Shown here: piece after piece, positions 1-7,040 of the stretch
Layout: each line of letters begins with the position of its first letter
How positions within the stretch are numbered: position 1 is the first letter of the stretch
NCBI GenBank assembly: GCA_030592145.1
Contig: JAUVKJ010000072.1
Coordinates: forward strand, 1-7,654
Length of the DNA: 7,654 bases
Reading direction: 5' to 3'
From: Bacteroides sp.
GTDB lineage: Bacteria > Bacteroidota > Bacteroidia > Bacteroidales > SM23-62
Translations under genes and position numbers: made by a program
Notes under the pieces: generated by a model
What the model saw: the letters and a program-made list of their open reading frames with translations, nothing else
What the model was told of the DNA's origin: nothing
Databases searched by the model: none

Positions 1-1
1 A

Positions 2-295
2 CAGCGGGCAGACAGGATGCCCATAGCTATTTATGACAAGATGAATGAATTCACCACTCATACCATCCAGCTTCAAAAGGGAGATTCATTTTATTTGTTC
101 TCTGATGGATTTGCCGATCAGTTCGGAGGGCCTAAAGGAAAAAAATTTAAATCCAGGCCTTTCCAGGAATTATTGATGAGCATGCAGCAAAAAAATATGG
201 AGGAACAAAAGAAAATCCTGAATAAAACACTAGAAGAATGGCGCGGAGATTTTGAACAGATCGATGATATCCTTGTTATGGGGTTGAAATATTGA
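2..295 (+). CDS. PP2C/SpoIIE-type serine phosphatase, C-terminal fragment
   Basis: This is the C-terminal end of a PPM-family (PP2C/SpoIIE) phosphatase; the start lies left of the window. The frame is open from base 2 and gives 97 residues before the TGA at 293-295; the ATG at 17 is internal. Typical family features are visible: 'DRMPIAIY' near the left edge, then a 'GDSFYLFSDGFADQFGG' strand-turn carrying a metal-binding Asp, a basic 'KGKKF' stretch, a helix rich in Met, Gln and Lys, and finally 'QIDDILVMGLKY', whose DD pair is the last metal-binding site. In the family such domains dephosphorylate Ser/Thr residues, often on anti-sigma-factor antagonists. In Bacteroidota they are commonly fused behind sensor, TPR or 7TM modules, which cannot be seen here. 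The partner and full architecture are therefore unknown. It converges on the glycosyltransferase gene with a 15-base gap and no obvious terminator hairpin. Confidence 0.88.
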   Translation, partial: QRADRMPIAIYDKMNEFTTHTIQLQKGDSFYLFSDGFADQFGGPKGKKFKSRPFQELLMSMQQKNMEEQKKILNKTLEEWRGDFEQIDDILVMGLKY

Positions 296-310
296 AAGTT
301 ATACACCCCA

Positions 311-1180
311 TCAAATAAGTTTGTAATTCCGGTACTCGAACAGGCGCTTGCCCGTCTTCTGTTCGATCCAGTTGAGGATGCGGTCTGTGATTTTAAAGCT
401 TTTTTTGTTCTCGTCAAGTTCGACATCCCAGTTAAGTCTTTTAATCCTTTCCTTCATCACCTTTGGGTGGGTGTCTCCGAACCGGCTGATGGATTCCACA
501 GAGGAGTAATCGTACAGCCTGGTATGGTTCACCTTGCGGTCGACCCATTTATCGCTGTGGTACAGCTTATTGAAGTTGACATGTTTTTGTTGCATGATTT
601 CCGGCGGCCGGACCCATCCGTAATGGTACATGCAGGCTTCTGCCGGTTTGACATTCAGTTTCCTGTCGTTGATACGGAATCCCTGGGCATCCCTGTAGGA
701 CCGGATCTGCTTGTTGTTCCTGATGATCCTTATCTCATTGCGGTACCAGGAACGGGAATCGGCCAGATAATCGTAGCTTCCGAAAAAGTGCAGGTATTTG
801 AACAACAATCCCTCGATTTCGGGATGATCCAGCCATTGTTCCATGGATCTGCGAATAATTTTATGGTATTTTTCATGCACTATCTCATCGGCCTGGATAT
901 AAAATGCCCAGTCGTATTCATCGGGGATACTGTCGAATGCCTTGTTGGTTTCCTCAGACAGTATTTCTCCATTCTTCCGCCTGGACTCGTCCCAGGTACT
1001 CTCCACGATCTCGATTTTATCCGAGGGAATGGATCTGATCAGATCGAGGGTGCCATCCCCGGAATTCCCCACGTTCATGATAAACCGGTCGCATACCGGA
1101 AGAATTGATTGTACTGCTTCAACTACCGGGTAGGAGAATTTTTCTGCATTACGTACGAAACTGAATCCACAGACCTTCAT
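311..1180 (-). CDS. Glycosyltransferase, family 2-like (GT-A fold)
   Basis: Predicted cytoplasmic glycosyltransferase that would transfer a sugar from a nucleotide-sugar donor, probably onto a surface glycan or lipid; donor and acceptor cannot be read from sequence. From the ATG at 1180 it is 289 residues. A TTG at 1189 would add three residues, but ATG followed by 'KVCGFSFVRNAEKF' is the natural family start. The N-terminal half resembles GT2 enzymes: 'FVRNAE' near residue 10, a nucleotide-binding 'NSGDGTLDLI' near residue 40, and 'FYIQADE' at about 93-99 in the position of the metal-binding DxD motif. Here the first Asp is Gln. The C-terminal half has a 'YHYGWVR' motif (about 185-191), which I recall from a family of Bacteroidota glycosyltransferases. 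No membrane segment or signal peptide is visible. It lies 67 bases downstream of the ABC exporter on the same strand and may be co-transcribed with it. Confidence 0.85.
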   Translation of the reverse strand: MKVCGFSFVRNAEKFSYPVVEAVQSILPVCDRFIMNVGNSGDGTLDLIRSIPSDKIEIVESTWDESRRKNGEILSEETNKAFDSIPDEYDWAFYIQADEIVHEKYHKIIRRSMEQWLDHPEIEGLLFKYLHFFGSYDYLADSRSWYRNEIRIIRNNKQIRSYRDAQGFRINDRKLNVKPAEACMYHYGWVRPPEIMQQKHVNFNKLYHSDKWVDRKVNHTRLYDYSSVESISRFGDTHPKVMKERIKRLNWDVELDENKKSFKITDRILNWIEQKTGKRLFEYRNYKLI

Positions 1181-1247
1181 AATTGCCAAATAAAAAAGAG
1201 TTGTTCACTTATCACACTGGAGATATACTTACACCCTTATAAAATTC

Positions 1248-3065
1248 CTAAACCATCTGGAGCATGTGGTACTTTGCATACAAGCCTTCCTGCTTGAGTA
1301 GTCCGGCATGATTTCCGCGCTCCATGATCCTGCCCTCTTCAATCACAATTATCTCATCAGCGTACTTTACCGTTGACAGCCGATGTGCGATCACGATCGA
1401 CGTCCGGTTAATCATCAGGTTCTCGATCGCTTCCTGTACCTACTTCTCAGACTCTGTATCGAGCGAAGAGGTTGCTTCATCGAGTATTAATATCGGGGGA
1501 TTTTTTAAAAGCGCCCGTGCTATGCTGATCCGCTGGCGCTGCCCGCCTGACATTTTACTCCCCGCTTCACCCACATTCGTCTGGTAGCCATTTTCGGTCT
1601 CCATAATGAAATCATGGGCGTTCGCAATTTTGGCGGCGTTGATCACATCCTCTTCCCTGACCTCGTCCAGACCGAAAGCTATATTATTTAAAAAGGTATC
1701 ATTGAACAGGATGGATTGCTGGCTTACTATTCCCATGAGACTTCTCAGATCAGCAATCTTATAGTCCTGTATGGGCTGCCCGTCGATCGTTATGCTCCCG
1801 CTCACAGGATCTATAAACCTGGGCAGGAGGTCCACCATGGTTGATTTCCCCGAGCCGGACTTCCCCACTATAGCAAGTGTTCTCCCCTTTTCAATCTTCA
1901 GGTCGATATTATTAAGTACCAGTCCCGAATTGTAAGCAAAGGACACGTTCCTGAATTCAATGCAAGTTTCGAATTTCCTGACCGGCAAAGCATTGACTGA
2001 ATCCTTGATCTTTACTTCAATGTCAAGAATTTGCTCCACCCGCTCGAAAGCAGCCATCCCCTTCTGTATGTTATAGTAACCGGTCGAGAATGCCTTGGCC
2101 GGTGTGATGATCTGGGAAAACACGATCAGGTAGGCAATAAAGGCCTCGGGATTCAGTGGGGAGGCCTGGTTCAAAACGATGGTACCGCCCGCGTACATCA
2201 CGATCATCATCACCAGGGTGCCCAGGAATTCGCTCATGGGGGAGGCCAGGAAACGGCGCCGGTATACCCGGGTAATGATATCTGTGAATTCCTGGTTGCT
2301 CTCGGCGAATTTCCGGGTCATTTTCCTTTCCCCGTTAAAGGCTTTGACGATCCGCATCCCCGTAAGGGTTTCCTCCAGTATTGAGAGCAGTGTGCCCTGC
2401 TGGTTCTGAAGTTTCATGGATTGTTTTCTCAGGTTTTTACCGATCATTCCGATAATAAAACCGGAGACCGGAAGGAGTACCAGGGCAAAAAAGGTCAATT
2501 GGTAGCTCATTATGAACATGGATACCAGGAATACGACGATGGTGACCGGATCACGGAATATCATTTCCAGGGAACTCATTACCGATACCTCGATCTCATT
2601 CACATCCATCCCGATACGTGCGATCACATCCCCTTTCCTGGATTCGGAAAACCAGGACATCGGAAGGCGCAGGGTTTTCCTGTAGACCCGGGTCCGGATG
2701 TCTTTTACCACCCCTACCCTCACCGGTGTGATGTAGTAGTTGGCCAGGAATTTGAATCCTGTTTTCAGCAGGGCCAGGATGACCACCAGGACAGAGACCA
2801 TCATCAATGCACCCCCGTCACCATATTCGACGATAATGGAACTGACAAAATAATCGAAATTGTGCTGTACAGATTCCATATCCAGGACGAAGGGAACCGT
2901 CGTGGTAACCATTTCCTGTGTCTTGAACAGGACCCTCAGGAAGGGGATGGCCATTACGAATGAAAACAATGCAAAAAAGGCGGATAGTACATTGAACAGA
3001 ATGTTCAGTACTGCATAGAACCAGTAAGGTTTGATATAGCCCGCAATGATCCTGAATCTCTTCAT
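1248..3065 (-). pseudogene. MsbA-like ABC exporter (TMD-NBD half-transporter) interrupted by an in-frame amber codon
   Basis: Type IV ABC exporter of the MsbA/lipid-flippase class, with membrane and ATPase domains fused; such proteins dimerise to export lipids, lipid-linked glycans or drugs across the inner membrane. From the ATG at 3065 the frame runs 541 residues to a TAG at 1440-1442. The same frame then continues for 63 codons to a natural TAG at 1248-1250, giving 605 positions, a normal family length. About six membrane segments lie within residues 14-325. The nucleotide-binding domain has an aromatic A-loop (Y377), Walker A GKSGSGKST (401-409), Q-loop (449-450), signature MSGGQ (505-509), Walker B ILILDE with catalytic E530, and the SSLD D-loop (533-536). 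The H-loop 'IAHRLST' (His at position 561) lies only beyond the stop. If the stop is real, the product lacks the switch histidine and should be inactive. The gene starts 32 bases after purB ends. The transported substrate is not determinable. Confidence 0.85.
1440..1442 (-). other. In-frame amber (TAG) codon inside the ABC exporter gene
   Basis: The minus-strand codons read Glu-Ser-Glu-Lys-TAG-Val-Gln-Glu-Ala-Ile. Related exporters have 'SEKLVQEAL' here, so the ancestral codon was probably TTG (Leu), one T-to-A change away. Nothing else in the downstream 63 codons is damaged. TAG also ends nfeD (5963-5965) and this same gene (1248-1250), so it is not a reassigned sense codon in this genome. 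I cannot distinguish a recent mutation from a base-call error using one sequence. Confidence 0.85.
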
Positions 3066-3097
3066 CAGCTTGCCTGGAAGTCCTGGTTTAGTATAAA

Positions 3098-4441
3098 TTA
3101 GATGCCCGTGTAATTGTCAGGTGTAATGCGCTTGAGTTCTTCGATAACTTTCCTGTCTAGTTCTAACGAATCAATGAATGCATGTATTATCTCACGGGTG
3201 ATGATTTTGTTGGTCCTGGTCAGATCCTTAAGGGCTTCGTACGGTTTCGGATATCCCTCCCGCCTGAGGATGGTCTGGATGGCTTCGGTGATAACGGCCC
3301 AGTTCCGGTCCAGGTCTTTCCTTATTTTCTCTTCGTTGATGATCAGTTTCCCCAGGCCCTTCTGCAGTGATTTCAATGCAAGGACAGTGTGTGCCAGGGG
3401 CATCCCGATATTCCTCAGCACCGTTGAATCGGTCAGGTCGCGCTGCAGCCTTGAAACCGGAAGCTTGCCGGCAAGATATTCAAAAAGGGCATTTGCCACC
3501 CCGAGGTTTCCTTCGGCGTTCTCGAAATCGATGGGATTGACCTTGTGAGGCATCACGGAAGATCCCACCTCCCCTTTCCTGATCTTCTGCTTGAAATATT
3601 CCATGGAAACGTATGACCATATATCGCGCGACAGGTCTATCAGAATGGTATTGATCCTTTTCAGGTTATCAAAAAGGGCGGCGAGCCTGTCATAATGCTC
3701 AATCTGGGTAGTGGTCCGCTGCCGCGTGAGTCCCAGTTTCTCACCAACAAACCGGTCGGCGAACAGGATCCAGTCCACTTCGGGATAGGCAATATGATGG
3801 GCATTGAAATTGCCTGTTGCGCCTCCGAACTTTCCAGTATAAGGGATCTCGCGAATAGCATCCAGCTGTATCCCCAGCCGTTCCAGGAATACTTTCATTT
3901 CCTTGCCCATCCTGGTCGGCGATGCCGGTTGTCCATGGGTCTTCCCCAGCATGGGAACCAGGGCCCATTGATCGGACCTCTCACGCAGCATACCGAGGAA
4001 TTCCTCAAACACAGGATAGTAGACCTGTGTCATGGCATCCTTCATGGAAAGGGGAACAGCCGTATTGTTTATGTCCTGTGAGGTCAGGGCAAAATGGATA
4101 AATTCCTTCTGCTTCGACAATCCCAGTTTGTCAAATTTATCCTTGATGAAATACTCTACTGCCTTTACGTCGTGGTTGCATGTTTTCTCGTAGGTTTTAA
4201 TGGTATCCGCGTCGGAAACGGAAAACTCTGTGTATATCCCCCTGAGTTTTTCATACATTCCGGAATCCATGTCCGAAAGCTGGGGAAGGGGCAGTTCGCA
4301 GAGCGCAATAAAATATTCGATCTCGACGAAGATACGATAGCGGATCAGGCCAAACTCTGAAAAGAACGGGGCCAGTTCCTCAACTTTCGTGCGATACCGG
4401 CCATCGATGGGAGAAATGGCTGACAGCTCTGAGATTTTCAT
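3098..4441 (-). CDS. purB: Adenylosuccinate lyase
   Basis: Cytoplasmic homotetrameric enzyme of the fumarase/aspartase superfamily. It catalyses two beta-eliminations that release fumarate: SAICAR to AICAR in purine synthesis, and adenylosuccinate to AMP. The 447-residue product is close to the length of the longer E. coli-type PurB and opens with the typical 'SAISPIDGRY'. Visible motifs are 'KTCNHDVKAVEYF' (from about residue 86), 'TSQDINNTA' (120-128), 'GKTHGQPASPTR' (166-177) with the conserved catalytic-region His169, and the superfamily signature 'GSSVMPHKVNP' (293-303) with the catalytic serine loop. 'RDLTDSTVLRN' near 334 is also typical of PurB and helps separate it from fumarase or argininosuccinate lyase. 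ATG at 4441 is the only sensible start; no clear Shine-Dalgarno sequence precedes it. It is the first gene of the leftward block and is divergent from nfeD. Confidence 0.97.
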   Translation of the reverse strand: MKISELSAISPIDGRYRTKVEELAPFFSEFGLIRYRIFVEIEYFIALCELPLPQLSDMDSGMYEKLRGIYTEFSVSDADTIKTYEKTCNHDVKAVEYFIKDKFDKLGLSKQKEFIHFALTSQDINNTAVPLSMKDAMTQVYYPVFEEFLGMLRERSDQWALVPMLGKTHGQPASPTRMGKEMKVFLERLGIQLDAIREIPYTGKFGGATGNFNAHHIAYPEVDWILFADRFVGEKLGLTRQRTTTQIEHYDRLAALFDNLKRINTILIDLSRDIWSYVSMEYFKQKIRKGEVGSSVMPHKVNPIDFENAEGNLGVANALFEYLAGKLPVSRLQRDLTDSTVLRNIGMPLAHTVLALKSLQKGLGKLIINEEKIRKDLDRNWAVITEAIQTILRREGYPKPYEALKDLTRTNKIITREIIHAFIDSLELDRKVIEELKRITPDNYTGI

Positions 4442-4540
4442 AGTATATCAATTATAAGTTCAAATGAGTTGCCTGCTGTAAAGTTAGAAGTTTTTACCGG
4501 CAAAATCTGATCTGACATACTTTTTGAGTATTTTTAAGCC
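4442..4540. promoter_or_regulatory. Divergent purB / nfeD intergenic region, probable promoters for both directions
   Basis: This 99-base AT-rich gap is the only place in the window where two genes diverge, so it should carry promoters for both blocks; that is inference from layout. I looked for the Bacteroidota housekeeping pattern (TTTG, about 20 bases, TAnnTTTG). Imperfect -7-like boxes are present: TACTTTTT on the plus strand at 4518-4525 and TAACTTTA on the minus strand near 4479-4486. Neither has a well-spaced upstream TTTG. A short inverted repeat, ATACT-ttttg-AGTAT, occupies 4517-4531 just before nfeD. No strong ribosome-binding site is seen for either gene. Confidence 0.35.
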
Positions 4541-5965
4541 ATGCAAAGAAAGACTATATATATTTTATTGCTGACGGCTCTTATGGGACTATCAGCCCAA
4601 CACGCTGGAGAAGAGAGTGCTCCGGACAAACTCAGGGTGTATACCTTTGACATTGCCGAAAACATCGCTCCCCCTGCATGGAGGCTGACCCAGAAAGCCT
4701 TCGAAGAGGCTGAAAGCCTGAAGGTTGATCTTATCATCATTCGCATGAATACCTATGGAGGAATGCTTAACGCAGCAGATTCTATCCGGACCAAAATACT
4801 TAACAACAGGATCCCGGTGTGGGTGTTTATCGATAATAACGCCGCTTCCGCCGGGGCCCTGATCTGCATTGCCTGTGACAGCATTTACATGCGTCCCGGG
4901 GCAAGCATTGGGGCCGCAACAGTGGTTGACCAGGCCGGGGAAGTGGTTCCCGATAAATACCAGTCCTTCATGCGTTCCATGATGCGTGCGACGGCTGAAA
5001 CACATGGAAGGGATACCATTGTCTCAGGCAATGACACCATTATCCGCTGGCACAGGGATCCGAAGATCGCGGAAGCCATGGTAGATCCCTCAATATATGT
5101 CGAAGGAATATCCGATACCGGAAAAGTCCTGACTTTCACCACCGAAGAAGCTGAAAGACATGGATTTTGCGAAGGACAGGCAGAGAATATCGAAGAAGTG
5201 CTGGAACAGGCTCATGTCGAAAGCTATGAGATCGTGAAATACGAAGCCACCACACTTGACAAGATCATCGGTCTTCTCCTGAACCCCATCGTTAGCGGCA
5301 TACTTATCATGATACTCGTGGGAGGGATTTACTTCGAACTTCAATCCCCCGGCATAGGCTTTCCCATAGCTGCTGCTGCATTGGCAGCAATCCTTTATTT
5401 TGCGCCGCACTATCTTGAGGGACTGGCACAGAACTGGGAACTGGTGATTTTCATACTGGGCCTCACCCTGATCGCAGTTGAGATATTTGCCATCCCGGGA
5501 TTCGGTGTGGCCGGGATATCAGGCATTCTGCTTGTGATCACGGCACTCACCATGGCCATGGTAGATAACATTGTTTTCGACTGGGAATGGAATATTGCGT
5601 TTGCAGAGGTGGTCAAAAAGTTCGTCATCGTTGTCACATCCATGTTCCTTTCCCTGATCCTTTCGCTCTACCTGGGAAAACAGCTGTTTACCAGTAAAGT
5701 CTTCGCAGGCCTGGCCCTTGACCGTGAACTTGATACGGATGAAGGTTTTCTCGGCGTTGAGAGCCAGCCCGGAGAACTGGTCGGGAAAACAGGCATCGCT
5801 GAATCTGTTTTGAGGCCATCAGGCAAAGTATTCATCGATGGTGAGATCTACGATGCCGTCTCGGAATACGGATATATTAATAAGGATGAGAAGATCAGGG
5901 TGCTCAGATACATGCAAGGCCAGCTATATGTTGTAAAGGATGACAAAGAAAATCCCAAAGATTAG
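4541..5965 (+). CDS. NfeD family membrane-bound serine protease (full-length, ClpP-class)
   Basis: Full-length NfeD protein of 474 residues; family members are membrane proteases thought to cleave stomatin/SPFH partners in membrane quality control. An N-terminal signal segment (about residues 3-20) is followed by an exported ClpP-like protease domain (about 30-225). It has a GG oxyanion-loop motif in 'MNTYGG' (69-74), the nucleophile in 'NNAASAGA' (Ser103), and a plausible partner Lys139 in 'PDKYQ'; the Ser-Lys spacing resembles the archaeal enzyme PH1510. About five membrane helices follow (249-267, 272-288, 300-320, 324-342, 360-378). The C-terminal NfeD OB-fold domain spans about 401-465. 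No stomatin gene lies in the window, although family genes are often paired with one. ATG at 4541 is chosen because the signal segment begins immediately after it. The last 26 bases overlap the acetyltransferase gene. The stop is TAG. Confidence 0.92.
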   Translation: MQRKTIYILLLTALMGLSAQHAGEESAPDKLRVYTFDIAENIAPPAWRLTQKAFEEAESLKVDLIIIRMNTYGGMLNAADSIRTKILNNRIPVWVFIDNNAASAGALICIACDSIYMRPGASIGAATVVDQAGEVVPDKYQSFMRSMMRATAETHGRDTIVSGNDTIIRWHRDPKIAEAMVDPSIYVEGISDTGKVLTFTTEEAERHGFCEGQAENIEEVLEQAHVESYEIVKYEATTLDKIIGLLLNPIVSGILIMILVGGIYFELQSPGIGFPIAAAALAAILYFAPHYLEGLAQNWELVIFILGLTLIAVEIFAIPGFGVAGISGILLVITALTMAMVDNIVFDWEWNIAFAEVVKKFVIVVTSMFLSLILSLYLGKQLFTSKVFAGLALDRELDTDEGFLGVESQPGELVGKTGIAESVLRPSGKVFIDGEIYDAVSEYGYINKDEKIRVLRYMQGQLYVVKDDKENPKD

Positions 5966-6389
5966 TACCCTGATCAGGGAATACCGGCCTGAAGATTATG
6001 CATCGCTCCTCGTTTTATGGGAACAGACCGATATGGCTCATCCGGAAAGGGGTGACGATGCAGAGGTGATTGAACGGTGCAATGTGCACGGCGGGCGATT
6101 GCTGGTAATGGAAAAGACAGGGAGCGGAGAAATTATCGGGTCCTCCTGGATGACATGGGATGGCCGGCGGATCCATCTCCATCATTTCGGGATCCTGCCT
6201 GCTTATCAGGGAAGGGGATTGGGTACAGAACTTGCAAAAAAATCACTCGAATGGATACGGCAGATGGGTCAACAGGTAAAACTGGAGGTGCATGAGGAAA
6301 ACCACACAGCGAAGCATTTATATGAGAAACTGGGATTTTTCGCGTTTCGCGATTATGATATATATATGATAAGGAATTTGAAACCATGA
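5940..6389 (+). CDS. GNAT family N-acetyltransferase
   Basis: Small (149-residue) cytoplasmic acetyltransferase of the GNAT superfamily, moving acetyl from acetyl-CoA to an amine; the substrate is not predictable. 'IREYRPEDYASLLVLWE' near the N-terminus is the usual first strand and helix. Motif A is visible as 'HHFGILPAYQGRGLGTELAKK', with the acetyl-CoA pyrophosphate-binding Q-G-R-G-L-G at 90-95. Motif B is 'NHTAKHLYEKLGF' at 121-133. The layout resembles RimI-like and stand-alone GNAT proteins, but nothing shows that ribosomal S18 is the target. The ATG lies inside the end of nfeD (26-base overlap, different frame). The stop codon overlaps the next gene's start in an ATGA, which suggests translational coupling on both sides. 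Confidence 0.9.
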   Translation: MTKKIPKISTLIREYRPEDYASLLVLWEQTDMAHPERGDDAEVIERCNVHGGRLLVMEKTGSGEIIGSSWMTWDGRRIHLHHFGILPAYQGRGLGTELAKKSLEWIRQMGQQVKLEVHEENHTAKHLYEKLGFFAFRDYDIYMIRNLKP

Positions 6390-7024
6390 AAAAATACCTT
6401 GTCAAACTGTTTCTTATCTCCCTTACCTGCACTCTTACTATGCAGGCCCAGAACGCTGATATTTTCAGGGAATGGGGCGACTCAGTGTACATGAAGGCCA
6501 ATACTGCAAATGATGCAGAATTTCTCAAAGAAGATGAAAAGAAAGTCATCCTGTATGCCAACCTGGCAAGAGCAGACGGTCGCCTCTTTGCAGAAACTTT
6601 CCTGAAGCAATATCTTATCCTGAAAGATATGAAAAGCAGCAATTATGTCAGATCCCTTTACCGGGATCTGCAGGATGTACAAGGCCTGCCCATGCTGGTC
6701 CCGGAGAAGGACCTTTGCAAGGTTGCCAGAGACCACGCTACCCGTTCCGGAAAGAAGGGTTACCAGGGCCATAAGGGATTTAAAAACCGATATGACCCGG
6801 TGATGACAAAGTACATGGAGGTTGGGGAAAATATTTATTACGGCGCGTATACGCCTATCGAGATTGTACTTCAACTACTTATCGATGAGGGCATTGAAAA
6901 TCTCGGTCATCGCAAAAACTTTCTGAATCCAAGGTTTAACTCCATCGGGGTATCGATCAAACCTCATAAGACCTTTGAGTATAATTGTGTTTTGAGTTTT
7001 GGCGTTCTTCCCCGTTCGTACTAA
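6386..7024 (+). CDS. Secreted CAP (SCP/PR1-like) domain protein
   Basis: 212-residue exported protein with one CAP domain. The N-terminus (MKKYLVKLFLISLTC and on to about residue 21) looks like a Sec signal peptide with possible cleavage after 'MQA'; a Cys at 15 is not in a good lipobox. A helical lead-in (25-100) precedes the CAP core. Recognisable elements are 'LCKVARDHA' (110-118), His129 in 'GHKG', 'GENIYYG' (147-153) with Glu148, 'GHRKNFLNP' (174-182) with His175, and 'SIGVSI' (186-191). His129, Glu148 and His175 match the usual CAP cavity residues, so metal binding is possible, but bacterial members have no settled function. The ATG overlaps the acetyltransferase stop (ATGA). Pyruvate kinase starts 16 bases after the TAA. 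Confidence 0.87.
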   Translation: MKKYLVKLFLISLTCTLTMQAQNADIFREWGDSVYMKANTANDAEFLKEDEKKVILYANLARADGRLFAETFLKQYLILKDMKSSNYVRSLYRDLQDVQGLPMLVPEKDLCKVARDHATRSGKKGYQGHKGFKNRYDPVMTKYMEVGENIYYGAYTPIEIVLQLLIDEGIENLGHRKNFLNPRFNSIGVSIKPHKTFEYNCVLSFGVLPRSY

Positions 7025-7040
7025 AAAACAGTCTACAACT

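Noticed and set aside
296..310. Terminator between the converging phosphatase and glycosyltransferase genes
   Set aside because: The gap is only 15 bases, and I see no GC-rich stem with a T-run in it or just around it.
467..1108. A 213-codon plus-strand open frame opposite the glycosyltransferase
   Set aside because: It lies wholly antisense to a gene with clear family motifs, and its translation shows no recognisable domain. It is a shadow of the opposite-strand codon pattern.
1181..1247. Separate promoter for the glycosyltransferase gene
   Set aside because: The region is AT-rich but contains no TAnnTTTG box with a correctly spaced TTTG; the nearest match (TATTTGG) lacks two bases and is too close to the start.
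1440..1442. Reassignment of TAG to an amino acid (alternative code or pyrrolysine)
   Set aside because: TAG is the natural terminator of nfeD and of this same exporter gene, no other gene in the window has an internal TAG, and the family residue here is Leu.
2421..2963. A 180-codon plus-strand open frame opposite the ABC exporter
   Set aside because: Its composition is rich in His, Asp and Gln, with no domain, and it is fully antisense to the exporter's membrane domain.
6133..6642. A 169-codon minus-strand open frame across the acetyltransferase/CAP junction
   Set aside because: It covers parts of two well-supported overlapping genes on the other strand and has no family features.
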